A stretch of 64,000 bases of DNA from Pseudomonadota bacterium. Its GTDB lineage: Bacteria > Pseudomonadota > Alphaproteobacteria > Micavibrionales > UBA2020. The position numbers were made by a program, and so were the translations under genes. Location of the stretch: positions 1-64,000 of the forward strand of contig JAJZVA010000004.1 of NCBI GenBank assembly GCA_021845905.1, given 5' to 3'. The notes under the pieces were generated by a model that saw only the letters and a list, made by a program, of their open reading frames with translations, was not told the origin of the DNA and made no database searches. Shown piece by piece: positions 1 through 8,712 of this stretch (positions are counted from its first letter, which is position 1; each line of letters begins with the position of its first letter).

Positions 1-2
1 CG

Positions 3-143
3 CAGAACAAACGCAAAATGATCGAGTGCATCTTTGGCTGGGGCAAGCAGCATGGCACGATGCGAAAAACCAAACATCACGGCCTTGCCGCTGTCGCATC
101 CGACTTTCTGCTCAATCTGATCGGCTATGGTGCCACACCCTGA
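3..143 (+). CDS. IS transposase, C-terminal end (partial at window edge)
   Basis: The frame enters from outside the window and reads 46 residues to a TGA at 141-143. The pattern KRKMIECIFGWGKQHGTMRK followed by a short hydrophobic tail (LLNLIGYG) matches the end of DDE transposases of the IS5/IS1182 kind, where a helix of the form RIEE-FGW-K carries the last catalytic Glu (inferred here from IECIFGW). Only the tail is visible, so I cannot tell whether the gene is intact upstream. The resolvase gene starts 16 bp downstream on the same strand. Confidence 0.6.
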   Translation, partial: QNKRKMIECIFGWGKQHGTMRKTKHHGLAAVASDFLLNLIGYGATP

Positions 144-147
144 AGCC

Positions 148-154
148 AAGGAGG
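148..154 (+). promoter_or_regulatory. Ribosome binding site of the resolvase gene
   Basis: AAGGAGG lies 5 nt before the ATG at 160. It fixes the resolvase start at 160 rather than at the GTG 33 bp upstream, which lies inside the transposase end. Confidence 0.75.
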
Positions 155-159
155 CCTAT

Positions 160-744
160 ATGAAACGTGCAGCTCTATACCTCAGAGTATCAACCGGCGG
201 GCAGACGACGGAAAACCAGCGGCAGGCGCTTGAAACCGTAGCCAACAAAAGTGACTGGCGGGTTGTCGGGGTCTACCGAGATCACGCCGTTTCTGGGGCA
301 AAGGGGCGGCAGGAAAGGCCCGAATTCGACCGCTTATGCCGGGACGCCGCGCAGCGCAAGTTTGACGTCGTCATGGCGTGGTCGGTCGACCGGCTGGGGC
401 GGTCGCTGCAGGACTTGGTCACATTCTTAAATGACCTGAAAAGTCAAAACGTAGATCTCTTCCTACTACAGCAGGGCTTGGACACCACCAGCTCCAGCGG
501 CAGGGCACTTTTCCAGATGCTCGGCGTATTCGCAGAGTTTGAGCGCGAAATTATCCGCGAGCGCGTCAACGCCGGTCTCGACAGGGCGCGCGCCAGCGGC
601 AAGACCCTCGGTCGCCCGAAGACGGACGCCGATACCGTCAGGCGCGTGCAGGCCATGCTGAAAGGCGGCATGGGCATCCTGAAAACCGCCAAGGCCCTGA
701 AGCTCGGCACCGGCACCGTCCAGCGCATCAAGGCTGAGATGTGA
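160..744 (+). CDS. Serine recombinase (resolvase/invertase family)
   Basis: A 194-residue site-specific recombinase of the small serine resolvase/invertase type. The N-terminus has the catalytic motif YLRVST (nucleophile Ser near residue 10). It is followed by the conserved VVMAWSVDRLGRSLQDL stretch and the LFQMLGVFAEFEREIIRERV long helix (E helix). The C-terminal 40 residues (GRPKTDADTVRRVQAML, then LKLGTGTVQRIK) form the helix-turn-helix that reads the recombination site. Length is typical for Tn3-type resolvases. It sits directly behind a transposase end, so it probably belonged to a transposon or plasmid-derived segment. It appears intact. Confidence 0.93.
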   Translation: MKRAALYLRVSTGGQTTENQRQALETVANKSDWRVVGVYRDHAVSGAKGRQERPEFDRLCRDAAQRKFDVVMAWSVDRLGRSLQDLVTFLNDLKSQNVDLFLLQQGLDTTSSSGRALFQMLGVFAEFEREIIRERVNAGLDRARASGKTLGRPKTDADTVRRVQAMLKGGMGILKTAKALKLGTGTVQRIKAEM

Positions 745-1202
745 TTTTAAGTGCATGGAATTTTTTCGGGAGATGCTCATCACTTCTTTAACCTTTCCTG
801 TTTTTAAAGGATTTTTCGAGATATTTCCGAGGTGTTTGCGGAGTCCGATAATCTACATATTTAGATGTTGAATCCTCACAACGCACAAGCGCGCAGATGT
901 GGAGAGGGCAAGACCGACCGTGTAATGAAAATCGGCGGAAGGCGGGCATCTTGCTTTGTCATCCGCTGTTTTCAAGGAGTTTTTTCTAAATATTTCTACG
1001 ATGCTCTCCGATTATCGTAATTAGAACATCTCACTGAAAGCTTCATGTGTCCTTAGTGTAAGCAAGTTGAACAGCCCAAATGATGAACCTTAGAATGGTC
1101 AGGGTGGTCAGGGTAAATACTTACTTAATGTGCATATAGATAAAAAATTACTTATATAATATATAGAAAGTCCATGTTTGCTCTGACTGCCCTGACCAAA
1201 AC
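745..1202. other. Non-coding, AT-rich spacer with degenerate direct repeat
   Basis: No gene is supported in these 458 bp. Two roughly 35-bp stretches beginning at about 800 and about 969 resemble each other (GTTTTTAAAGGATTTTTC versus GTTTTCAAGGAGTTTTTT, each followed by ATATTTC). They could be remnants of a duplicated regulatory or recombination site. Near 1099-1116 TGGTCAGGG occurs twice, and its inverse CCCTGACCA occurs at about 1190, next to the end of the primase stump. Confidence 0.4.
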
Positions 1203-1577
1203 TCACAATATGCGAATTCCCAAGAAAACCTGCTCACGCCCATCTTCATGCCTCGGACGGGAAGGTTTGATATCGCCATGAAAAGCATTTTTAATATTTT
1301 CGCAGAATTTTTCTTTGATATCCGGATGTTTAATGCCGTTGTCGTCGCACCATTTCTTGTATTCGCCGTATAAAACATCTTTTCCGACTGAATATGAGCT
1401 TCCCAGTTCACATCGCTCCGCAACAAACGAGCTCATAGGAGAGTTTAAATGTTCCAAAGATTTAACCACATCAGCAGCAGAAGCTGGCTGAATAAAGTGT
1501 CCATTAGCATGTAAGCGGTCCCTGCCATCGAGGGCCCAGCGGAATACATTACTTAAAAGAAGCAGATAAATTGAGGA
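1203..1577 (-). pseudogene. D5-type phage/plasmid primase-helicase, C-terminal stump
   Basis: This frame is open from a stop at 1578-1580 down to a TGA at 1203-1205 and has no proper start. Read from the 5' side it gives LLLLSNVFRWALDG, then HANGHFIQPASAADVVKSL, then a block ending DVLYGEYKKWCDDNGIK. That is the usual C-terminus of D5/P4-family primase-helicases: the NW.L.GL region, then the winged-helix Y..Y..WC...G segment. The ATPase and primase parts are absent. The break near 1570 coincides with the start of an unrelated plus-strand frame, which points to a recombination junction. Confidence 0.65.
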
Positions 1578-2191
1578 TTAATGGCACTGATCCTTATAAT
1601 CACTTTTTGAATTTAATTAAAAAAGAACTAAAGGAAAATGAAGCCCGGCAGAGGGTAGCTATAAATAGGCTTAAAGACATATATCCGGGAAACAGTAATT
1701 TGGAAGCAGGAATCCGAGATTTGCTGTCACTTGTAGAAAAAGCCACTTTGAAGCGCATGAACGAGCCGTTTTTTGAATTAAAGATGATTGACTTGGCAAA
1801 AACTGATTTAAAAAAACTTGGAAATGAAATATTAACAATCTCTCCCTGTGCTGTAATGCAGATCGGGATGGGTGGGCAAGATGTTATCCAGAAAGATTCC
1901 CTATATTGGTTTGCAGTTCCTCCACGAGATGAAAAAGCCGAAATGAGATTCAGGGTTGTCCACTCCTCATTTGACTTTATGATGCGCCATATTGATGGAG
2001 AAAAATTTATTACGACCCAAAGTCTCAAAGAAAAACCTTGCCCATTTTACTCATGCTGCAATTTAGAAATGAGAGCTGAACAGCCAAGCCTATGTAAGAA
2101 AACCCCATGGAAAGCCGCCAATTGGGATGGCTGGCCTCCAGAAACAACGTGTTGGTATGGCACAGGCGTGCGAATAGCAACCGCCGCTTAA
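1571..2191 (+). CDS. Hypothetical protein, probably rearranged at both ends
   Basis: An AT-rich frame of 206 codons from a TTG. I do not recognise the product. The first 150 residues are rich in Lys, Leu and Glu and look like a folded soluble protein. The last about 40 residues (from CCNLEMRAEQPS) have a different composition and contain several Cys and Trp. The frame stays open upstream into the opposite-strand primase stump, so the true start is lost or uncertain. The gene sits between two clear gene fragments and is probably itself a fragment. Confidence 0.35.
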   Translation: MRINGTDPYNHFLNLIKKELKENEARQRVAINRLKDIYPGNSNLEAGIRDLLSLVEKATLKRMNEPFFELKMIDLAKTDLKKLGNEILTISPCAVMQIGMGGQDVIQKDSLYWFAVPPRDEKAEMRFRVVHSSFDFMMRHIDGEKFITTQSLKEKPCPFYSCCNLEMRAEQPSLCKKTPWKAANWDGWPPETTCWYGTGVRIATAA

Positions 2192-2294
2192 TGTGTTAGA
2201 GTTTTTTGTGGGCAGTGGAAATTTTTCAGCCCCCGCCCCCATCCCCCTTCACACTCTTGATGCCAATCACTTTTGTATACGACTCAGAATCTGA

Positions 2295-2480
2295 GTTTCT
2301 GAGAGAATAAAAATTGTCATTATAGTGTTGGCCAATGAGGTAGATGCCGCCTATGACCGCGCTCAATTCCTCAAAGAGCGCACAAAAATGATGCAGGAAT
2401 GGAGCAATTTTCTGGATGCCGTCGCCAGCGAGGGGAAGGTTATTGTCGGGAAATTTGCAGAAAAAAGGGTAAAGGCCTGA
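2295..2480 (+). pseudogene. Tyrosine integrase, C-terminal stump
   Basis: The frame is open from 2295 to the TGA at 2478-2480, without a credible start. It contains NEVDAAYDRAQFLKERTKMM followed by QEWSNFLD, the tail that follows the catalytic Tyr in phage/island integrases with an arm-binding N-terminal domain (DUF4102 type). The catalytic domain is missing. With the primase stump upstream and the truncated primase downstream, it marks an old integrated element. Confidence 0.65.
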
Positions 2481-2511
2481 TGGACGCCCCATAGAGAATG
2501 AGGTCGAAGAT

Positions 2512-3117
2512 GTGAGGTACACTGAAGAAGATGTACTTCAGTTATTTAACCTTTATAAAAAGAGCATTATAACTACACACTATTTTTGGATGTTCAAGCC
2601 TATGCAGAAAATGCTCGCAGAGATGAACATTGTCCTACTGAGATATCAAAGGCTGGAACAAGACAAAGACCTTCCTACGCCAAAACAATTACAAGACAAT
2701 CAAACCAAAGTCTTAAAAAAAGCAAAGGATTTCCGTCAGCTGCTCTTACCCCTTGGAAAAGATAGCGCCGTGCATTTTTGGGGCAGTATCATGTCGGCAA
2801 AAGCCAACGGTAAAGCAACGCATAACATCGAGGACTCTGAGTACGATAAATTACTCAAAGAAATTGACCAGAATGGCAACAGCCTGATGCGTTCTCTTAA
2901 CTGGTTTATAAGAAGCTTGGAGGCTTGTTTAGAGAATGAGTATCCAACTGTTAAAAACCCCGCCGCGCGGAAACTGCCTGAAACTCAGTTTATTAAAAAC
3001 CTATCATATATCCTGAAGGAATATTTTTCCGATGGAGGGCTTTGGCGCGGAGATCACAGCGATCAAAATTCTGCTGAAGGCTGGCACGTAGGCTCTCAGC
3101 GAATACTTTGTTCTTAG
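2512..3117 (+). CDS. Hypothetical protein, C-terminus doubtful
   Basis: A frame of 201 codons from a GTG; I do not recognise it. It is mostly helical and rich in Lys, Leu and Asn, with no signal peptide or membrane segment. Near 3030 the coding signal appears to move to another frame (see the amber-interrupted gene at 3032), so the last about 28 residues are probably out-of-frame sequence. The upstream frame is also open for several codons before the GTG, so the start is uncertain. Confidence 0.4.
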   Translation: MRYTEEDVLQLFNLYKKSIITTHYFWMFKPMQKMLAEMNIVLLRYQRLEQDKDLPTPKQLQDNQTKVLKKAKDFRQLLLPLGKDSAVHFWGSIMSAKANGKATHNIEDSEYDKLLKEIDQNGNSLMRSLNWFIRSLEACLENEYPTVKNPAARKLPETQFIKNLSYILKEYFSDGGLWRGDHSDQNSAEGWHVGSQRILCS

Positions 3118-3253
3118 CCTGACCCAACATATTTCAAAAATCCGTCACAAATGGGAATTGGATATTGAAACAGAGCATGTCCCGCCTACGAGATACGCCC
3201 GCTATCACCTGCAATCTCCCATCACGATCCGTATTTTCAAAAAAGGAGCATAA
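3032..3253 (+). pseudogene. Small gene interrupted by an in-frame TAG
   Basis: From the ATG at 3032 the frame reads MEGFGAEITAIKILLKAGT, hits TAG at 3089-3091, and continues ALSEYFVLSLTQHISKIRHK to a TAA at 3251-3253. The two halves form one plausible small protein of about 73 residues with a helix-turn-helix-like arrangement (LLKAG, then SLTQHISKIRHKW), as seen in small regulators next to phage or plasmid primase genes. The TAG replaces a residue at the loop between the helices. I infer a nonsense mutation in a decaying island. The primase gene follows 5 bp later. Confidence 0.45.
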
Positions 3254-3258
3254 TAATT

Positions 3259-4953
3259 ATGTCCCAGACACATTCCTTACCTGTTACCGTAGAACACGAT
3301 GAAACCGACGAAACCTACACGATCAGAAACCACGGCTTTCTTGAAGCTGTATTTGGAACGGCAAAAACAAACGTGCGCCCTGTCCTTGTGAGCTTCAAGG
3401 GGAATCCGCAGGAAGTACCCCCAGCTGCATGGTCTGGCCGCGCTTGGAACGCTGACCATCCCCCCGTGCCGCCAGACTATAATCATTACTTCAGCCTTGC
3501 CGTGTTCCGTCCGAATGAAGCCGGGGAATATAAGCGGCAAAAAAAGCAATTCGTGGCGCTGTATGCTGTCATGCTGGATGACGTTGGCAGCAAGGTTGCG
3601 CTTGAACGCCTGACGCTACCGCCGTCATGGATGCTGGAAACATCCCCCGACAACTATCAGGCCGGGTACATTCTTGAAACCCCTATTCAGGAAACGGTAA
3701 CAGCCGACCGCCTTGTAAATGCGATCATTCAAGCTGGGCTTTGCGATCCCGGCGCAGGCGGCCATACGGCGCGGTTGGCGCGGTTGCCTGAAGGCGTGAA
3801 TGGGAAACACGATCCGGCTTTCTGCTGCCGCCTTGAAACATGGCAGCCTGATTTACGATATAGCATTGACGATCTGGTCAACGGCCTTGCTCTTGATATG
3901 ATCCCAGCAGGACGACCGAAAGGAATCTCAAAGAAAGATCATGCAGAGCGTCCCGATGCCGGGGAGGAAATCTTTATCCCCCGGCCAGACGAAAACGCCG
4001 TTATTGTCGCCCTGAAAGCCAAGGGGTTATATAAAAACCCCCTCGGCGGCGGCAAGCATGATATTACATGCCCTTGGGTTGCCGAACATACCGGAGGCGC
4101 TAACGGCGGCACGGCATATTTCGAGCCTGACGATAATTACCCTATCGGCGGTTTCAAATGTCAGCACGGGCATTGCGCTGATCGGCATGTGCGCGATCTG
4201 TTGCAATATCTCGACGTAGAGGTCAAGGCCGCCCGGATGAAACCCGTTATTCGCTGCATAAGCGGTGAAATCCATAGGATTGCAGATCGGGCGCAGCAGG
4301 AACTTTCAACGCCGGGGCTATATTACCAGCGCGGCGGTCTGATTGTGACAGTCACCACAGACCCCGGCACAAAAGAGACCTCCGTCAAAAATCTAAGCCT
4401 GCCTGCCCTGACCGTAGCTCTGGCAAGCACGGCCCTATGGGAGCGCTTTGACGGGAGAAGTAAGGAATGGACAAGAATAGACCCACCCCAGCGCGTTGTT
4501 TCTGTCCTGCACGATGCCACGGACTACAGGCATTTGCCCGTCTTGAACGGCATAGCTCACCAGCCTTATCTGCGCCCTGATGGTACGCTCATGCAAAAGG
4601 CCGGGTACGATGCCGCAACGGGCATGTATGGCGTTTTTAACAGCAAAAAATTCCTGATCCCCGAAAACCCGACAAGGCAGGATGCGGAAAAAGCCTTTGC
4701 ATTAATTTCCGCGCTCTTGTCAGAGTTCGCCTTTGCTCAGGACACGGACAGGGCGGCGGCACTTTCCGCGATCCTGACCGCTGCAATCAGACCCAGCCTG
4801 ACGGTAGCGCCTATATTATATGTTCTGATCTTGCCCAGCGCAGAAGTTCGCCAAGCCCTTGCAAACAAAGGGCTAACTTTCCGTGCGCGTCTTTCGGCGT
4901 CCGCACAAGGCCGCGTACAACCGCAATTTTTCGGGGCATATTTCGGGGTATAA
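3259..4953 (+). pseudogene. RepB-type DNA primase, C-terminally truncated
   Basis: The first about 515 residues look like the primase half of a phage/plasmid replication protein. They include a RepB-like region with QKKQFVALYAVMLDDVGSK and LPPSWMLETSPDNYQAGYIL. About residues 270-305 carry zinc-type ligands (CPWVAEHT and FKCQHGHC). The segment ending LTAAIRPSLTVAP normally leads straight into the Walker A helicase domain. Here the match stops near 4815 and the last about 45 residues have a different, Arg- and Ala-rich character. The helicase domain is absent, so the protein is truncated by a recombination junction. The start ATG has AAGGAG 11 nt upstream. Confidence 0.65.
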
Positions 4954-4979
4954 GGCGAGAGGCCATAAAAATATGCCCC
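4933..4979. repeat. Perfect 11-bp inverted repeat, long hairpin
   Basis: GGGGCATATTT at 4933-4943 is exactly complementary to AAATATGCCCC at 4969-4979. Inside, TAT..GGC pairs with GCCATA, giving an extended stem of about 47 nt. There is no T-run on either side, so it is not a standard terminator. It lies where the truncated primase frame ends. The 140 bp from 4954 to 5093 hold no other supported feature. Confidence 0.55.
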
Positions 4980-5093
4980 AAAGGCAAATGTCCCTCCCCT
5001 GAAGAATCGTTTCGCGTCCGGAAGGCAACTCTGTATGCAGGCGCCGTTCTTGCAGCGAAGCATTCAGGGTTCAACAAGCCGTAAAAGGTTTGA

Positions 5094-5561
5094 TTAAGCG
5101 GGGAGGCTCCGGACAAGTCGGACATAAAAATCGAACGGTTTACCGGCAATATGCTGAGCGCGCGTGCAGAGGTTTTGAACTCTCGCGGTGGAATCGCTTA
5201 AGCCGGACGAAGACGACCAGTAGAAAGCCGTCTCATATGTTTTGTCATCGAATGTATCTTTAAAGGCCCCTTTGCCCTTATTGTAGCATATTGCATTCAG
5301 AACATCCGGCGCGCCATTTTTGTCTCTACAGCTGGTCGGAACGACCCAGTCGTTGTGATCAAGATAGGTTGCTTTTTTGGCGTATGCCGCGGCCTGATTG
5401 AAAGTCAGGGAAAGCCTCTCGCCGTTTTCGTCCTGCGCATCAGTCGGCGCGGCAAAGTAATCTCTTTTTTTGCCATTCTTGTCCGCAAGACGGCCGATAT
5501 AGACGCCTTCATTCGTCAGCTCGCCGATTTCCGTCTGTCTGTATGCAAAAGCCTTCGTCAT
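5094..5561 (-). CDS. DUF1566/Lcl-domain protein
   Basis: About 155 residues from the ATG at 5561; a GTG at 5573 is the alternative start. The C-terminal two thirds have the DUF1566 (Lcl C-terminal) pattern: AAAYAKKA, a DWVVPT block in place of the usual WRLPT, FYWSSSSG, and the closing FYVRLVRSLP. These domains fold like C-type lectins and are often found in extracellular or surface-associated proteins; the function here is unknown. No signal peptide is visible. A longer relative with the same VRLVRS ending lies at 43889-44581. The gene stands alone beside the decayed island. Confidence 0.6.
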   Translation of the reverse strand: MTKAFAYRQTEIGELTNEGVYIGRLADKNGKKRDYFAAPTDAQDENGERLSLTFNQAAAYAKKATYLDHNDWVVPTSCRDKNGAPDVLNAICYNKGKGAFKDTFDDKTYETAFYWSSSSGLSDSTARVQNLCTRAQHIAGKPFDFYVRLVRSLPA

Positions 5562-5573
5562 GTTGCTTATCAC

Positions 5574-5726
5574 TTTCTAAAACCAGCCTTAAACCGACGT
5601 TCCCATTTTTAGCGCACGTTTTATATTATGGTTTATAGGGCAGTTCATAATTTTTCTCAACCAAAGATTTATTCCTTGAAGATATCAATATAAATCAAAT
5701 AATTAATTTGAATAAACCGCTTCAGG
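5574..5726. other. AT-rich spacer
   Basis: No gene is seen. It lies upstream of the DUF1566 gene and downstream of the multicopper oxidase gene, both on the minus strand, and probably holds the promoter of the former. Confidence 0.3.
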
Positions 5727-7253
5727 TCACGATCCGGTCAAATAATATTTCGACTGCGGACCCTTGTAATAGACCTCGGTCATCATGCCGTCTTCCATAT
5801 GGATATCATTGTGGCAGTGCAAAACCCAGCGCCCCGGCGGAGAGGTCGCCTCGAAGAACCACGTGCCCGTGCCGCCATTCGCGGGAATCAGCGTCGTGTC
5901 CTTGGGCAAAGGCTGGGTCAGCGACTGCCCGTTGAGTTCGACCAGCTGGAAGACATGCCCGTGCAAATGCATGGGATGATCCATGTCGGTATGATTTTTG
6001 AAGCGCACCAAAACACGATCGCCGCGGTTGACGAAAATTTTTTGCGTATGCGGCCATATCTTGCCGTTCATCGTCCAGCGCGGCACGCCCCATTTTCCTC
6101 CGCCGAGCGTATAATCGGCCGTCACGTCGATGCGCCCCGGCACCAGCGGATGGCGCAAAGGCCCTGCCGCGCCCGCCAGGGGATAAGTGAAATATTCGAC
6201 GCCCGCCAAGGATTGCCCGGGTTTTACCGGCGGCGCTTTCTCCATGCCCTCGGTATGGATCAAAACCGCCTGCCTGCGTGAAAGCGCGTCGCCGGCGAGA
6301 TCTTCCAGCAACCACGCGCCCGCCTTCGTCACTTCGAACCATGCGTCATAGCGCTCCGCGACGCCGACGCGCAAGGCCTCGACGGTCACCGGGCGGAGCA
6401 TCGGATTGCCGTCGCTGTGCGTGACGGTGAGCTTGTGCCCGCCGAGCGCGATATAATGCGTCATCGTCGGGCTGGCGTTGAGGATGCGCAGGCGCACGCG
6501 GTTGCCGACTTTGACCTTAATCGGTTTCGTCTGCGGATAAAGCGCGCCGTTGACGCAACGGGCGAGATAAGCGACCTCGTCGCCCATGCCGGTTTTTTTC
6601 ATACCCATGCGTTTCATCGCACCCGTCTTCATGGGACCCATCTTCATGTCCGGCATCTTCATGGTTCGGCGCAACCCGGGCGGCACGACCATCGGCGCGG
6701 TGGAAACGTCTTGCAGCGCATCCGCGACGCTCTCCATGTCCGGCACGTCGTGGAATATCAGCACGGCCTCGACATCGGCTTTTTCATCGCGCGGGTCGTC
6801 GACGATAAAGGCGCCGAACAGGCCCCGCGCCGCGCCCAAACCTGCATGATCGTGATACCAGCGGAACCCCGGCGGGTTGGGCGTGAAATCGTAGGTGAAC
6901 GCCCCGCCGTCGGGCACGGGCATTTGCGTGATGTCGGGCACGCCGTCCATGTCGTTGGGCAAAATCATGCCGTGCCAGTGGATCGTTCCGCCGCCGCCGG
7001 AATGGTTGATGAAACGCGCGCGAAACCGCTGCCCTGCGCGCGTGCGGATCATCGGCCCGGGAATTTGCCCGTTGTAGGCAAGGCCGTAGAAGAGCGCATC
7101 CGGCACCGGCCTGTATACATGCGGCCGCGCGGTCAGCGTCACTTCCAGCGTGTCCCGATCCGCCGCGCGCGCGCTCATCGGCGGCAGAACGGCCGCGCTC
7201 ATCACGCCGAGCGCGGTGCCCGACATCAGCTTCAAAAGATCGCGCCGGTTCAT
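5727..7253 (-). CDS. Multicopper oxidase, Tat-exported
   Basis: A 508-residue periplasmic multicopper oxidase that would oxidise substrates such as Cu(I) or phenolics with O2. The N-terminus is a twin-arginine signal (NRRDLLK, residues 2-8, then a hydrophobic run to ARAAD). All four copper motifs are present: HWHG (92-95), WYHDHAG (132-138), HPMHLHGHVF near 430 and HCHNDIHMEDGMM near 485. A Met-rich loop at about 198-223 (repeats of MKM, MKT and MGM) resembles the copper-loading loops of CueO/CopA-like enzymes. It is the last gene of the seven-gene leftward operon and overlaps the TlpA-like gene by 4 bp (ATGA). Confidence 0.93.
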   Translation of the reverse strand: MNRRDLLKLMSGTALGVMSAAVLPPMSARAADRDTLEVTLTARPHVYRPVPDALFYGLAYNGQIPGPMIRTRAGQRFRARFINHSGGGGTIHWHGMILPNDMDGVPDITQMPVPDGGAFTYDFTPNPPGFRWYHDHAGLGAARGLFGAFIVDDPRDEKADVEAVLIFHDVPDMESVADALQDVSTAPMVVPPGLRRTMKMPDMKMGPMKTGAMKRMGMKKTGMGDEVAYLARCVNGALYPQTKPIKVKVGNRVRLRILNASPTMTHYIALGGHKLTVTHSDGNPMLRPVTVEALRVGVAERYDAWFEVTKAGAWLLEDLAGDALSRRQAVLIHTEGMEKAPPVKPGQSLAGVEYFTYPLAGAAGPLRHPLVPGRIDVTADYTLGGGKWGVPRWTMNGKIWPHTQKIFVNRGDRVLVRFKNHTDMDHPMHLHGHVFQLVELNGQSLTQPLPKDTTLIPANGGTGTWFFEATSPPGRWVLHCHNDIHMEDGMMTEVYYKGPQSKYYLTGS

Positions 7254-7747
7254 TTGACCCTCTTTTCATCAATAACGGCGGAAAGCTTTTGCGCCGTCAC
7301 TTCGCCTTCGAAAACCCTCGCGACCGTGCCGTCCGGCCCGATGACGACGGTTTCCGGCAGCATGTCCGGCGCGGCAAAGCCGTTCTGCGTCGCGTCCGCG
7401 TAAAATGCCGCGGGATAGGAGAGCTTTTTCGCCATCGCGCGCGCTTTGGCCCTTTCCGAGCCGCCATCCGCGCTCAGGCCGATCATGGCAAGAGACCTGC
7501 CGCGATGCTTGCTGTAAAAAGCGCTCAAGGCGGGCATTTCTTCACGGCATGGCGGGCACCACGAAGCCCAGAAGTTGACGATGACCCATTTGCCGCGCAT
7601 CGCCGCAAGGTTGAAAACATGTCCGCTGAAATCCCTGACGACAAGCGCGGGCGCGGGTTTTCCGATCACGACGTCCGCGCGCGCCGTCACCGCTCCGAAA
7701 ATCAGCGCGGCCGCGGCGGCAGACAAGATAAAGCTTTTAAAACGCAT
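7250..7747 (-). CDS. TlpA-like periplasmic thioredoxin
   Basis: A 165-residue secreted thioredoxin-fold protein with an N-terminal signal peptide (to ARAD, residue 25) and the redox motif WCPPC (63-67) inside VNFWASWCPPCREEMP. The family (TlpA/ResA) reduces or oxidises cysteines of periplasmic proteins, often those handling heme or copper. It lies between the beta-barrel gene (11-bp overlap) and the multicopper oxidase (4-bp overlap). A role in delivering copper or keeping the oxidase correctly thiolated is an inference. Confidence 0.88.
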   Translation of the reverse strand: MRFKSFILSAAAAALIFGAVTARADVVIGKPAPALVVRDFSGHVFNLAAMRGKWVIVNFWASWCPPCREEMPALSAFYSKHRGRSLAMIGLSADGGSERAKARAMAKKLSYPAAFYADATQNGFAAPDMLPETVVIGPDGTVARVFEGEVTAQKLSAVIDEKRVK

Positions 7748-8669
7748 GGCTCAGCACAACCTGAAAGAGGACCGGCGCGACAAGCTGGTTGCCCCGCACA
7801 TTCTGGTATACAGGAAGGCCGACGTCGGCGTCCAGCGTTTCCGCGCCATAACTGAACTCGACTCCCGGTGAAACCAGCAGACGCTCATATCCGGTATTGG
7901 CGGGATCGGCGGCGGAGCCGCTGTCGTGCAGGCGGTAGGAATTGACCAGCTGCAGGAAAGGCGCGACTTTGAATTTTCCGCCAAACGAAACAGGATCGCG
8001 CGCAATGCCCGCCGACGCGTCGAATTCCACGCCCGGACGGTAACCGCCCTGCGTCAGCACCGGCACATCCAGCTTGCCGTTTAGCGACCACATGATATGC
8101 GGATCGGCGGCGAAACGGTCGCGGTGATAAACGCCGAGCAAAGCATCGGTGCTGCCGGTGCCGATCTGCGTGTCGCGGTCCATGCCGCTCAAAGTATGGC
8201 TCCCCGTGGGCAGTTTCACGCCAAAAGTCAGCCCTGTGGTCATGTCGGGCGAAAACCCGGTGTAAACGCCGCTCAGGCGGATATCGCCCAGCGCGGCGTG
8301 GTTATAAGCCGCGACATTGCCGCCGCCGACGTCGGTATCGAACGAACGGCTCCAGTACGGCACTTCGATGTTATATCCCCATGCGCGGTTGAACATGTAT
8401 TGCAACCGGGCGGTATAAAAATCGGTGCGGATGCGCTTGTCGTTGTTGTTGGCTGAAGGCGCGCTGGAGGTGCCGTTCCAGTTCTGATCCTGGTTCATGT
8501 AGTCCCATTCAAGAGACATTGTGCCGCCGCTGCCCGCCGGGAACATTTGCGGCGTACTGACGTCGAAAACGCCGCATCCGCAGGCGCAGGCGCGCGCGGC
8601 CTGCGGGTGAAACAGGGCGACAAGCGCCGCCACGGCAACTCCTGCCGCGGGCTTTTTGAATTTTAGCAT
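7737..8669 (-). CDS. Predicted outer-membrane beta-barrel protein of the copper/efflux operon
   Basis: About 310 residues from the ATG at 8669, which has AAGGA 7 nt upstream; longer starts run into the previous gene. It has a signal peptide ending near HPQAARA, then CACGCGVFDV, a Cys-rich start of the mature protein that could bind metal. The rest alternates aromatic and polar residues as beta-strands do and ends in Phe (VLSHAF), a BAM signal. It resembles uncharacterised transporter/alpha-amylase-like barrel proteins next to heavy-metal genes. The exact function is unknown. Confidence 0.7.
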   Translation of the reverse strand: MLKFKKPAAGVAVAALVALFHPQAARACACGCGVFDVSTPQMFPAGSGGTMSLEWDYMNQDQNWNGTSSAPSANNNDKRIRTDFYTARLQYMFNRAWGYNIEVPYWSRSFDTDVGGGNVAAYNHAALGDIRLSGVYTGFSPDMTTGLTFGVKLPTGSHTLSGMDRDTQIGTGSTDALLGVYHRDRFAADPHIMWSLNGKLDVPVLTQGGYRPGVEFDASAGIARDPVSFGGKFKVAPFLQLVNSYRLHDSGSAADPANTGYERLLVSPGVEFSYGAETLDADVGLPVYQNVRGNQLVAPVLFQVVLSHAF

Positions 8670-8712
8670 GATGATTTCCTTGCATTGTGCGTGAAAGAGC
8701 GGATTTTCAGTC

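Noticed and set aside
4811-5149. A 112-codon minus-strand frame across the primase break
   Set aside because: No known pattern, overlaps the long hairpin and the end of the DUF1566 gene, and has no credible start signal.
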